A stretch of DNA of 64,000 nucleotides from Gelidibacter algens (GCF_001678675.1 NZ_LZRN01000001.1:171144-235143), one strand, 5' to 3'. Counted from the first letter of the stretch, positions 55,940 through 64,000 are shown. Notes: generated from the sequence alone by a model not told the origin. Translations and numbers: made by a program.

Positions 55940-58372
55940 TCACTCCGTCCTTAAACTTTTTACCGGATTCGCAATAGCTGCTTTAATGCTTTGGTAACTT
56001 ACCGTCAGTATCGCAATGACGATCACTAAGAAGGCCGAAAAGGCTAATATCTCCCAACTGATCTGTATGCGATAGGAAAAATCCTGTAACCATATATTCA
56101 TAACATACCAACCTAACGGTAATGCGATTGCAGTAGCAATAGCGACTAATTTCAGAAAGTCTGTGGTCAACCCAAAAGTGATTTGACTCACACTTGCGCC
56201 CAGTACTTTTCTCACTCCTATTTCTTTAGTTCGTTTTTGGGCATTAAATGCAGCCAGACCAAACAGACCCAGACAGGCTATGAAAATGGATAAGCATGTA
56301 AAAACAATAAAGATGTTGCCCAATCGACGCTCTTCTTTATAAGAGGTATCAAATGCGTCATCCATAAAGCGATAATTGAAGGGCTGGCCAGGAGCTTGCT
56401 CATTCCAGATGTTTTCAATACTTGAGATGGCACTGGCAAAGTCATCGGTTTTCAATTTAACAGCCATTGATCCGGTTGACTTATTCAGGAATAGTCCCAG
56501 CGCACCAATGTCTTCTCGCAAAGATTCATAATGAAAATCCTTGATCACTCCAATAATGCGATAGAACACAGGCTTCCCAAGTTCGACTTCCTCTGTGATT
56601 CTTTTTCCAAGAGCCTCCTGTGCACTTAAACCAAGTGTTGTAAGTGTGGATTCATTAATGATAGTGGCGGTAGAATCTGCTACAGATTGATTGTTAAAAC
56701 CTCGGCCGGCGATTAACTCCATTCCAAAAGTTTTCATGTAATCGTGATCCACATCCCAAGTTTGCATTTGAATCGCAAATTTTTGATCCATAGCGTCTTC
56801 TCTAAAAAAGGGACTATTGGATCTAGCTGAAGCTATAGGCATAAAGCTGCTCAACGTGGCGCTTTTAACTGCGCTCAAACTAAGCACCTCTTGCTTAAAA
56901 GCATTTACCTGTTGTCCTGCTGCATAGGTGTCACTAATTACGAGAACCTGTTCTTTACTGTATCCTAAATCTTTGGTCTGTATAAATTGCAATTGTTGAA
57001 AAATAACGAGTGTTCCTACAATTAAAAATACAGCAATCCCAAATTGAAATACGACAAGCATGCTCCTGATATTCCACTTGCTACCGTTTTTAAATCCATT
57101 TCCCTTGAGTGTCTCCACGGGAATAAATCGAGATATGACGAAAGCTGGATAGCTGCCCGAAAAAAGTCCCAATACTATCGTGAAGAGTAAAATGGCAACA
57201 TAGAATAAAGGCTCTGTGTAAGGAATTGAAATAGTCCTACCAGCCAGATCATTAAAAAAGGGCAGCGCAATAAAAGCTACTATAACGGCAAGAATCATGG
57301 ATGCAAAAGAAATCAAACTCGATTCTGTCAAAAATTGAACTATTAATTGGATTCTATTAGACCCTAATGTCTTACGTATGCCTACTTCCTTGGCTCTTTT
57401 TAAGGAATGCGCAGTGGATAGATTCATGAAATTAACGCAGGCTAAAAAAATAAGGAAGAACCCTATAAAGGAGAAAATGTATACGTTTTGGATGGTTCCC
57501 TTTTCGCCCATTTCAGTCTTGTTGTCAGAATGGAGGTGAATATCTGTTAACGGGATGGTGTGGTACCTAATGTAATTTCCGGATGCTGCAAAAGATGCTG
57601 CAGTCATACCAGGAAATGTCTTTTGAGCCCATGGCAATACATATTTTTCAAGCAAACCATCCAGTTGTAGTTGGAAATGATCCATTTTGGTTTCTGGCAA
57701 CACCTTGACGAATGTAAAGTAGTTATTGCTACCCCAAATATTTTCTCTGGAGGCTACATTTCCGGCCATTGCCATAAATATGCTGTAATCCTTAAGAAAG
57801 GAGTTTTTAGGTAAATCCTCCATGACGCCGGTCACGATATAGGTATCTTCATTATTCAATAAAAGACTTTTTCCTACCACGTTGATACTGCCAAAATGAT
57901 TTTCAGCAGCCGTTCTGGTCATTACCAGGGTATTGGTTTCCTTTAGTGCCGTTTCCTTGTTACCATCAATAAGTTCAAGACCGAACATATTAAAAAAGGT
58001 AGCATCCACGTAGGTCGTTGAGAGCTCTTTGATATTCTCCGATTTATCACTGCTTCTAAATAGATTACTACCTAAGGTTCTAAACCGGACGGTGTTTTCA
58101 ACCTCAGCAAAATCTCTATGCAAAGCAGCAGCCATAGGTGGCGCAGTTTCTGCACTTTTAATTTCTGCACCGCCAAATTTGATGTCCATATCAATGCGGT
58201 AAATACGATCAGCATCTACAAACATCTTGTCATAGCTCAACTCATCATAAATATATAATGCTATCAATAAGCTACCAGCCATACCGATAGCAAGACCAAA
58301 GGTGTTGATCAAGGTAAAAAATGGCTGCTTTTTTAAGCTTCTAAATGCTATTTTGATATAGTTTCTAAACAT
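55940..58372 (-). CDS. Permease 7: FtsX/MacB-type ABC permease, first in the array
   Basis: 810 residues. The N-terminus MFRNYIKIAFRSLKKQPFFT differs a little from the MIRNY... start of the rest. FtsX block 1 has STAHSLKRAKEVGIRKTLGSNRIQL near 331; block 2 has QKRTKEIGVRKVLGASVSQI near 722; it ends NPVKSLRTE. It is the permease next to the canonical ATPase (86 bp away). Intervening DNA carries a TAGACCT...AGGTCTA inverted repeat (58401-58448) and not the GC-rich element seen between later permeases. Confidence 0.9.
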   Translation of the reverse strand: MFRNYIKIAFRSLKKQPFFTLINTFGLAIGMAGSLLIALYIYDELSYDKMFVDADRIYRIDMDIKFGGAEIKSAETAPPMAAALHRDFAEVENTVRFRTLGSNLFRSSDKSENIKELSTTYVDATFFNMFGLELIDGNKETALKETNTLVMTRTAAENHFGSINVVGKSLLLNNEDTYIVTGVMEDLPKNSFLKDYSIFMAMAGNVASRENIWGSNNYFTFVKVLPETKMDHFQLQLDGLLEKYVLPWAQKTFPGMTAASFAASGNYIRYHTIPLTDIHLHSDNKTEMGEKGTIQNVYIFSFIGFFLIFLACVNFMNLSTAHSLKRAKEVGIRKTLGSNRIQLIVQFLTESSLISFASMILAVIVAFIALPFFNDLAGRTISIPYTEPLFYVAILLFTIVLGLFSGSYPAFVISRFIPVETLKGNGFKNGSKWNIRSMLVVFQFGIAVFLIVGTLVIFQQLQFIQTKDLGYSKEQVLVISDTYAAGQQVNAFKQEVLSLSAVKSATLSSFMPIASARSNSPFFREDAMDQKFAIQMQTWDVDHDYMKTFGMELIAGRGFNNQSVADSTATIINESTLTTLGLSAQEALGKRITEEVELGKPVFYRIIGVIKDFHYESLREDIGALGLFLNKSTGSMAVKLKTDDFASAISSIENIWNEQAPGQPFNYRFMDDAFDTSYKEERRLGNIFIVFTCLSIFIACLGLFGLAAFNAQKRTKEIGVRKVLGASVSQITFGLTTDFLKLVAIATAIALPLGWYVMNIWLQDFSYRIQISWEILAFSAFLVIVIAILTVSYQSIKAAIANPVKSLRTE

Positions 58373-58400
58373 GATTGTTCGTTTTTTGATTTTTGATTGA

Positions 58401-58448
58401 TAGACCTCACAGTCCTGAAGCTTCGGGGTTCAAAACCTGTTAGGTCTA
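58401..58448. repeat. Short inverted-repeat element (TAGACCT...AGGTCTA)
   Basis: 12-bp arms TAGACCTCACAG and CTGTTAGGTCTA with one mismatch, and a 24-bp centre containing TGAAGCTTCGGGG. It looks like a small dispersed palindromic element of another family, placed between the first ATPase and permease 7. Confidence 0.55.
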
Positions 58449-58458
58449 TATTTTCCGT

Positions 58459-59205
58459 TCACTTATTAATTTCCGCCCCAGTAAGAGTTCCCCCTTCGGG
58501 AGTTAGGGAGCTTACCGGGCTTTTATAATCCGCCAAAATATTCTCAGTAACTTTTTGCCCATCCAACATTCTAATGATGCGGTGGCTATATTTAGCATCA
58601 TGCTCACTGTGGGTAACCATGATGATGGTGGTTCCGGCCTCATTCAATTCGGTCAGTAAATCCATGACTTCGTTGCCATTGGTGCTGTCCAAATTTCCCG
58701 TAGGCTCATCAGCCAAAATAAGTTTCGGATTATTCACCACGGCGCGGGCGACGGCCACACGCTGTTGCTGACCACCTGATAATTGCTGTGGGAAATGCTT
58801 ACGCCTGTGCATAATCTGCATTTTTTCGAGAACGGCTTCTACTCTCACTTTGCGCTCGGCAGGTTTCACGCCAGTATATATGAGCGGAAGCTCTACGTTT
58901 TCAAAAACCGTAAGCTCATCTATCAAATTAAAACTCTGGAATACGAAGCCGATGTTATGCTTCCGCAATTCGGCACGTTTGCGTTCGTTGAAACCGGCCA
59001 CTTCTATGCCGTTGAACACAAAACTGCCGCCGTCTGGATCATCCAACAAACCCAAAATATTGAGTAGCGTCGACTTTCCACAACCTGAAGGTCCCATGAT
59101 TGCCACAAATTCCCCTTCCTTTACTTTAAAGGATAATTTGTTCAATGCAATAGTGCGCACTTCTTCTGTGGCGTAATACTTTTCTAAATCGGATATTGTT
59201 ATCAT
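58459..59205 (-). CDS. ABC transporter ATP-binding protein (canonical ATPase)
   Basis: 248 residues of the MacB/LolD type with all motifs intact: Walker A GPSGCGKS (38-45), Q-loop Q90, signature LSGGQQQRV (142-150), Walker B LILADEPTGNLDS (162-174) and H-loop H199. It powers the neighbouring permeases from the cytoplasm. The last 20 or so residues (SPVSSLTPEGGTLTGAEINK) extend past the usual end. Residues 231-242 are encoded by a part-copy of the GC-rich element repeated between the permeases, so the tail is repeat-derived. It lies between the adaptor gene (149 bp) and permease 7. Confidence 0.94.
   Translation of the reverse strand: MITISDLEKYYATEEVRTIALNKLSFKVKEGEFVAIMGPSGCGKSTLLNILGLLDDPDGGSFVFNGIEVAGFNERKRAELRKHNIGFVFQSFNLIDELTVFENVELPLIYTGVKPAERKVRVEAVLEKMQIMHRRKHFPQQLSGGQQQRVAVARAVVNNPKLILADEPTGNLDSTNGNEVMDLLTELNEAGTTIIMVTHSEHDAKYSHRIIRMLDGQKVTENILADYKSPVSSLTPEGGTLTGAEINK
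58480..58515 (-). repeat. Part-copy of the GC-rich element inside the ATPase coding end
   Basis: On the plus strand AGTAAGAGTTCCCCCTTC then GGGAGTTAGGGAGCTTA matches the second half of copies 1-6 (AGTAAGC-TTCCCCCTTC-GGGGGTTAGGGGGATTA) with a few changes. It is translated in frame as SLTPEGGTLT. Confidence 0.75.
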
Positions 59206-59354
59206 TTTCTATAAGTAATTATTTCTATTAGTTAATTCTATTGTCATTCCGAATACATCGGAGTAGTGTGATTGTTGCTCTGTTTTTTTACTAGTATTGA
59301 GACCTTAAATTGCCGCTCATCCCCGATTCATTCCTTGCAGTTCTGGATATTGTA

Positions 59355-60608
59355 CTAATCCTTCAAAACTAGTTCCTGCACATCGCCATAATTATCATAG
59401 CTACTGGTGATCACTTTATCGCCAGGTTGGAGCCCGGTCAGTACTTCATAATATTCTGTGTTTTGGCTTCCCAAGGTAATATCAACTCTATAAGCAGTGT
59501 CACCATTGTCACTCACCTTAAAGATCCAATTACCACCGGTTTGTTGAAAGAACCCTCCTTTTGGTACCAACAAGGCTTGTTTTTCTTCACTAAGCGCCAG
59601 ACGGATCTGCAAGGTCTGCCCGCGACGGATGCCTTCAGGAACGTTTTCTTCAAACTGCATATCTACCTGAAACCTTCCATTGGCAACCTGTGTGTACACC
59701 TTTTTTATGGTAAGCAGATAGGGTTTTCCATCAAAGTTGAAACTACCTTTCTGTCCGTTATAGATTCTGGAAATATAATGCTCATCAATATCAGCACGCA
59801 CCTTAAAACCGCTCAGAACGTCAATCTGTCCCAACCGTTCGCCTTTGTTTTTTGATTGGCCAATTTCAGCATCCAAAGAGGTTACCTGTCCGTCAACTGG
59901 AGCTCTTACAACAAGATCGGCTACCTTTCTTCGCATCAGTTCAAGTGCATTTTGGGTTCGGGCATAACTACTTTGCACCTGACCTTTTTCTTGATTTACC
60001 GCTATAGAATCCTGACTCAGAATTTGTTTGGAAAGCTGCATCCGTTCTTTTTGATAGTCGTATTCATTTTTCGCCTTAATCAAGTCCTGTCTGCCAATTG
60101 CCTTCTTTTCGTACAGTCTGCTATTCAGGTCATACACTCTTCTGGCTTCTATCAAACCGCTTTCCACATCCGTATATTGATTGAGTTTGTTGATGGTATT
60201 TTGACGGGCTGCGTTTTGTGAGATCTGCATTTGGGTCAAAAGATTATAAACCTGCGTTTCTTGGTTGACCAGACTTAATTCTAAATCAGTGTTGGAAAGT
60301 CTCAAAATAGGATCTCCTTTTTTGAGGATAGCACCGTCTTCAACAAATTTCTCTTCCACCCTGCCACCTTCCAAAGCATCTAAATAGATCGTGGTTATGG
60401 GCAGCACGATGCCGTTTACGGGAATGTTTTCCTGAAAAACACCGTTTTCAACCATATTCATGCTGATCCGTTCTTTTTCCACATTGAGTTTTGAACCTCC
60501 CAATGATGAGAAAATCACAAAAACGATTAGTGCCACTATAAGGATAGCGCCTCCTATGATGAGTAATTTTTGAGTTGTGAATCGTTTTTTTTCCAATTGG
60601 ATATCCAT
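59355..60608 (-). CDS. Periplasmic adaptor (HlyD/MacA-like), first gene of the ABC cluster
   Basis: 417 residues. One N-terminal membrane helix (about 13-34, LLIIGGAILIVALIVFVIF) is followed by lipoyl halves (VDGQVTSLDAEIGQS marks the second) flanking a long coiled coil (about 105-225, rich in Gln, Arg, Lys and Glu). A beta-barrel and membrane-proximal domain follow, ending GDKVITSSYDNYG. In MacAB-type pumps the adaptor joins the ABC permease to TolC and stimulates the ATPase. The first residues (MDIQLEKKRFTTQK) are cytoplasmic. It starts 207 bp from the divergent regulator gene, so the shared region is the likely control point for the whole cluster. Confidence 0.9.
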   Translation of the reverse strand: MDIQLEKKRFTTQKLLIIGGAILIVALIVFVIFSSLGGSKLNVEKERISMNMVENGVFQENIPVNGIVLPITTIYLDALEGGRVEEKFVEDGAILKKGDPILRLSNTDLELSLVNQETQVYNLLTQMQISQNAARQNTINKLNQYTDVESGLIEARRVYDLNSRLYEKKAIGRQDLIKAKNEYDYQKERMQLSKQILSQDSIAVNQEKGQVQSSYARTQNALELMRRKVADLVVRAPVDGQVTSLDAEIGQSKNKGERLGQIDVLSGFKVRADIDEHYISRIYNGQKGSFNFDGKPYLLTIKKVYTQVANGRFQVDMQFEENVPEGIRRGQTLQIRLALSEEKQALLVPKGGFFQQTGGNWIFKVSDNGDTAYRVDITLGSQNTEYYEVLTGLQPGDKVITSSYDNYGDVQELVLKD

Positions 60609-60705
60609 ATAGCGTATTGTTTTTCAATTAGTATATACTGAATATGATGCCAAAAACATAACTTACTGATTATCATTTATTTATTAATGAGTGTGACTTT
60701 TTAAA

Positions 60706-60746
60706 GTGTTCGGTTTTAAGACAGGTACTGTTCGGTCATGACACAG
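60706..60746. promoter_or_regulatory. Two tandem 19-bp sites in the divergent control region
   Basis: GTGTTCGGTTTTAAGACAG (60706-60724) and CTGTTCGGTCATGACACAG (60728-60746) share TGTTCGGT--T-A-ACAG and lie 22 bp apart centre to centre, two DNA turns. Each has TGT...ACA ends with partial dyad symmetry, as expected for dimer sites of an NtrC-type regulator. They lie about 100-140 bp upstream of the adaptor start, the usual distance for enhancer sites. Confidence 0.5.
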
Positions 60747-60815
60747 TTTTTTTAATTAATAATTATGGTTTAAGAATTCTTAATTAAAAGACATGAATTT
60801 ATTAATATTGTAGTT

Positions 60816-62156
60816 ATGCTTCTACCCAACGCCAACATATTAGTCATCGATGACGATGAGGATGTTCTGATTGCCCTCAGGCTTTTGCTAAAATCAAAAG
60901 TAAAAACCGTGGTCACCAACAAAAATCCCAACACCATTTTAAGTCTGATGCAGGAACATGCATTTGACGTGGTGATCCTGGATATGAATTTTAACGGTTT
61001 AGTAAATACAGGAAACGAAGGCATTTTCTGGCTGAACAAAATAAAAAAACAAAAACCGGAAATCGACGTCATCCTCATCACTGCCTATGGAGATATCGAT
61101 CTCGCCATCCGTTCTCTAAAAGAAGGTGCATCTGATTTTTTGGTCAAACCATGGCAGAACGAGAAAATATTGGAGACGATCAGAGAGCATGTTGAAAAAC
61201 AGAAAAAGAAACAGCCAAAACATCTCAATTTAGATACAGACACCAAGATTATCGGCGAAAGCGACCCCATGCAAGATGTGTTTGTCAAACTGAAAAAGGT
61301 AGCACCAACCGATGCCAACATTCTTATTTTAGGAGAAAATGGGACTGGAAAAGACCTGATTGCTAAAGCGATCCATGACAATTCCTTGCGCAAAAACAAA
61401 CCTTTTGTAAAAGTAGATGTCGGTTCTTTAACTGATACGTTGTTTGAAAGTGAACTGTTCGGCTACAAAAAAGGCGCCTTTACAGATGCCCGTGAAGACC
61501 GAAAGGGACGCTTTGAAGCGGCCCATGGCGGCACCCTTTTTCTGGACGAAATAGGCAATATAACACTAAGACAACAAGCACGTTTACTCACGGTTTTACA
61601 AAACAGACAAGTCACGCCTTTGGGCGCCAATCAGCCTATCCCTGTAGATATCCGGTTAATTTGTGCCACCAATGTTTCGATAAGCGATCTGGCCGATGAA
61701 GACCGGTTTAGAAAAGATTTAATTTACCGCATCAATACCGTCGATGTTTTGATTCCGCCATTACGGGAACGCGGCACAGACATCACCCTCCTCGCCCATT
61801 ATTTTATCGATTATTATGCTGAAAAGTATGGCAAAAGTGCTTTTAACATGTCCTCGTGTTTTATTCAGAAATTAAAAAAGCATCATTTTAGTGGCAATGT
61901 GCGCGAGTTGCAATATGCCTTGGAACGTGCCATAATTATGGCAGAACACCAAACCTTGGAGGCCGAAGATTTAACCTTTTCAGCCATTGAACAACAGGTA
62001 AGTATCAATCATAGCGAGACCAATCTCGATACACTTGAAAAGAACACCATCCTTTCGGTCATAGAAAAAAACAACGGAAACATCTCCAAATCTGCTAAAG
62101 AATTAGGGATTACCCGTGCCGCACTTTATCGCAGACTCCATAAATATGAACTATAA
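60816..62156 (+). CDS. Sigma-54-dependent response regulator (NtrC family)
   Basis: 446 residues. Receiver domain (1-125) with acidic pocket D12-D14, phospho-acceptor D56 (VVILDMNF), T89 and K111. AAA+ domain with Walker A GENGTGKD (173-180) and Walker B LFLDE (241-245). The sigma-54 contact loop reads GAFTDA (220-225), not the textbook GAFTGA. A C-terminal Fis-type helix-turn-helix (GNISKSAKELGITRAALYRRL) ends the protein. It should activate sigma-54 promoters when phosphorylated by the kinase encoded next. It is divergent from the ABC cluster, whose adaptor gene is the natural target. Confidence 0.95.
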   Translation: MLLPNANILVIDDDEDVLIALRLLLKSKVKTVVTNKNPNTILSLMQEHAFDVVILDMNFNGLVNTGNEGIFWLNKIKKQKPEIDVILITAYGDIDLAIRSLKEGASDFLVKPWQNEKILETIREHVEKQKKKQPKHLNLDTDTKIIGESDPMQDVFVKLKKVAPTDANILILGENGTGKDLIAKAIHDNSLRKNKPFVKVDVGSLTDTLFESELFGYKKGAFTDAREDRKGRFEAAHGGTLFLDEIGNITLRQQARLLTVLQNRQVTPLGANQPIPVDIRLICATNVSISDLADEDRFRKDLIYRINTVDVLIPPLRERGTDITLLAHYFIDYYAEKYGKSAFNMSSCFIQKLKKHHFSGNVRELQYALERAIIMAEHQTLEAEDLTFSAIEQQVSINHSETNLDTLEKNTILSVIEKNNGNISKSAKELGITRAALYRRLHKYEL

Positions 62157-63489
62157 GAGCTACCTGTTTTTACTTACACTTCGGGTTTTGGGCTTGCTCT
62201 TAGCCTTAACGCTTCTCGCTTTTGGCATTGCTTGGTTCAACACTTATGCTATTATTGGAGGCGCCATCATCTCCATCATTGCTGTGTACAATCTCTATCG
62301 GTTTGTGATCAAGCGTTTTGTGGAAGTGGACGATTTTTTTGAATCGGTTAAATACCGCGACTTTTCAAGATGGTTTGTAGAAACAAAAGGGCCGCAAGAT
62401 ATCCGCGAGCTTCACCAAGGCTTTAATCTTGTCAATAAAACCATCAAGGCAATAGATAGTGAAAGACAGGCACAATTTGTTTACCTCCAAAAAATACTGG
62501 AGATGGTCAATATTGGAATCATCGCTTATAATGTTGAGAGCGGCGATGTGCTTTGGAGCAACGATTCCTTTTTAAAGACGCTCGATTTCCCTTCGTTCAA
62601 AAACATAAGTTTTATTGAAAAAAGAAGGCCCAAAATCTATGATGAGTTGTTTGAAACCTACCACTCCAATACCGCTTCAGTGACTTTGGAACTGCGGCAG
62701 GAGACATTGAAAGTCCTCATTTCTGATACCGTTTTCGAATTGGAGGACCATTCGTTTAAGCTCATCGTACTACAGAACATTGAAGAAACCCTGAACAGAA
62801 ACGAAAGTGAAGCATGGAAAAAATTGCTGAGCGTGATGACGCATGAGATCATGAACAGCATCGCGCCGATCACTTCATTGGCCGAAACACTACAGCACAA
62901 CATTCAGCATTCCTTAGATCAATCTCAACCAAATACATTGGATTTGGAAGATATCAATGCTGGTCTTAACAGCATAAAACGGCGAAGTGAGGGCTTGATG
63001 AAGTTTGCCAAAACCTATCGCAGCCTGAACAAAGTCACTCATGTCAACAAAACCAAAATCAAGATTTCCGATCTGTTTGGTAGCATCCTCGAATTGATGA
63101 AACCGAGCTTAGAAGATAAAGAGGTTTCACTGATTTTTGAGTTGAACGATCCTAATCTGACTTTTGAAATTGATGCCTACCTTATTGAACAAGTACTTAT
63201 TAATCTTATTTTAAATGCCATAGATGCCACCGAAAAAATTGCCAACCCGAAGATTCTTATTTCAGCCAATATCAGTCACAAAGGAACGGGCCAGATAAAA
63301 GTTATGGACAACGGCAGTGGCATCCCCGCAGAGATTATGGACAGTATATTTGTCCCTTTTTTCAGCACTAAAAAAACCGGAAGTGGGATTGGCTTAAGTC
63401 TGTGTAAACAAATTATGTTGCTGCACGGCGGTAAAATTCAACTGCAAAGTTCGGAAACGGAAGGGACGACGGTGAGTTTGCTTTTTTGA
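62146..63489 (+). CDS. Membrane sensor histidine kinase (NtrB-like)
   Basis: 447 residues from ATG 62146, which overlaps the regulator gene by 11 bp; the frame is open 10 codons further up. Two membrane helices (about 5-28 and 34-51) with only a few residues between them leave almost no periplasmic sensor. The juxtamembrane and PAS-like region (about 110-220) therefore probably senses a membrane or cytoplasmic cue. The H-box is H233 (MTHEIMNSIAPI). The HATPase domain has LINLILNAIDAT, MDNGSGIP and FFSTKKTGSGIGLSL. It pairs with the sigma-54 regulator upstream. Short-loop sensors of this kind often respond to envelope stress or to their own transporter; this is inference. Confidence 0.93.
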   Translation: MNYKSYLFLLTLRVLGLLLALTLLAFGIAWFNTYAIIGGAIISIIAVYNLYRFVIKRFVEVDDFFESVKYRDFSRWFVETKGPQDIRELHQGFNLVNKTIKAIDSERQAQFVYLQKILEMVNIGIIAYNVESGDVLWSNDSFLKTLDFPSFKNISFIEKRRPKIYDELFETYHSNTASVTLELRQETLKVLISDTVFELEDHSFKLIVLQNIEETLNRNESEAWKKLLSVMTHEIMNSIAPITSLAETLQHNIQHSLDQSQPNTLDLEDINAGLNSIKRRSEGLMKFAKTYRSLNKVTHVNKTKIKISDLFGSILELMKPSLEDKEVSLIFELNDPNLTFEIDAYLIEQVLINLILNAIDATEKIANPKILISANISHKGTGQIKVMDNGSGIPAEIMDSIFVPFFSTKKTGSGIGLSLCKQIMLLHGGKIQLQSSETEGTTVSLLF

Positions 63490-64000
63490 TTGATATGTGT
63501 TCAAGGTGAAATTTATCTGGATTGGGTAAATTTTTAGGTTACTCAATAGCGTAAAATAGTATATATTTCTTAGGAATAAAGGATGATGGACGTGCTGCTA
63601 TTGCTCAAAAGGAGGGTGTAATTAGCATATTTAGTGATTTTATATTTAAGTTGGCATTCATTAAAAAGGCATATGAAGACAGAAAATCTAATTCAACGAA
63701 ATGGTAGTAACTTCGATAATTGGGATATAATATTAAACAATTATATTAATACCACTTTCCATCCGCAAGATTTCTCTCATGATGTAAATAAAAAAGACCT
63801 TTTTCGTATACAAACAACCTATTAGTCCGAAATTTACTAAATTAATTTTTTTTGTTACTATGGAAAATTTAAGTAGATAAAATAAGATTATTTCTTAAAT
63901 AGCTCTCTTAATTTTTTTTAGGTTACTAGAACTTAGTTTTTTGTTAAATACCTTTAAAAACCTAAAAAGAACATATTTACGTACTGGGGAGTTAGTATAT
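63490..64000. other. AT-rich region at the window end, possible gene remnant
   Basis: No complete gene recognised. Frame 63555-63707 on the plus strand is open for 50 codons without an ATG and reads like protein (LGIKDDGRAAIAQKEGV...). A second short frame at 63673-63825 begins MKTENLIQRNGSNF. They may be two pieces of a decayed or frameshifted gene, or chance. The last 150 bp are very AT-rich without visible features. Confidence 0.3.

Noticed and set aside
60637..60653. TTGGCA-like -24 half of a sigma-54 promoter upstream of the adaptor gene (minus strand TTGGCATCATATTCAGT)
   Set aside because: The position is good, but the invariant GC of the -12 element is absent (AG at that spacing), so I do not call it a promoter.

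Overview
The window reads as chromosome of a marine-type member of the Flavobacteriaceae (Bacteroidota). The grounds are low GC, weak Shine-Dalgarno sequences, several TTG...TAnnTTTG promoters, an S9D-type secreted peptidase, an OMP_b-brl-type TonB receptor, RND and FtsX-like efflux sets, and GC-rich palindromic repeats of a flavobacterial kind. This is inference from content; no rRNA or other phylogenetic marker is present.

Layout. 1-2393 (minus): 5' part of a 2-oxo acid dehydrogenase E2 gene, a GT2 glycosyltransferase and recR. 2516-6878: Na+/solute symporter, a small CoA-binding protein (minus) and a TonB-dependent receptor. 6879-7598 is gene-free but holds three terminator-like hairpins and other inverted repeats. 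7599-13320: KAS III (minus), secreted S9 peptidase, htpG. 13572-15245: a two-gene arsenic cassette (phosphatase-fold arsenate reductase plus ACR3) behind an ArsR-like operator, with no arsR. 15643-24626: pyruvate carboxylase, a REP-associated tyrosine transposase carrying its own palindromes inside its coding frame, a secreted unknown, a FUSC-family membrane protein and a secreted serine hydrolase. 24752-32513 (minus): dsbD and an RND efflux operon (MFP-RND-TolC). 33086-38645: a frameshifted LysR gene divergent from a four-gene dab operon (two small unknowns, dabB, dabA) for energy-coupled inorganic-carbon uptake.

The most striking region is 38746-63489. A single-direction (minus) cluster of about 22 kb encodes, in transcription order, an HlyD-like adaptor, an ABC ATPase, seven tandem ~800-aa FtsX/MacB-type permeases, a second ATPase with altered signature and D-loop, and a TolC-like outer membrane factor. 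Divergently transcribed are an NtrC-type sigma-54 activator and its NtrB-like membrane kinase. Two tandem 19-bp sites (22 bp apart) lie in the divergent control region. Six near-identical ~75-bp GC-rich double-hairpin elements sit exactly between the stop codon of one gene and the start of the next, from permease 6 down to the second ATPase. A part-copy of the same element encodes the C-terminal tail of the first ATPase. The permeases themselves are strongly diverged.

Four genes (acr3, lysR, permeases 1 and 5) carry a single-base frameshift that can be placed to within a few bases. Two are at A runs and one at a G run. They may be sequencing or assembly indels, genuine mutations, or, for the A9 run in permease 1, slippage sites; the sequence alone cannot decide.
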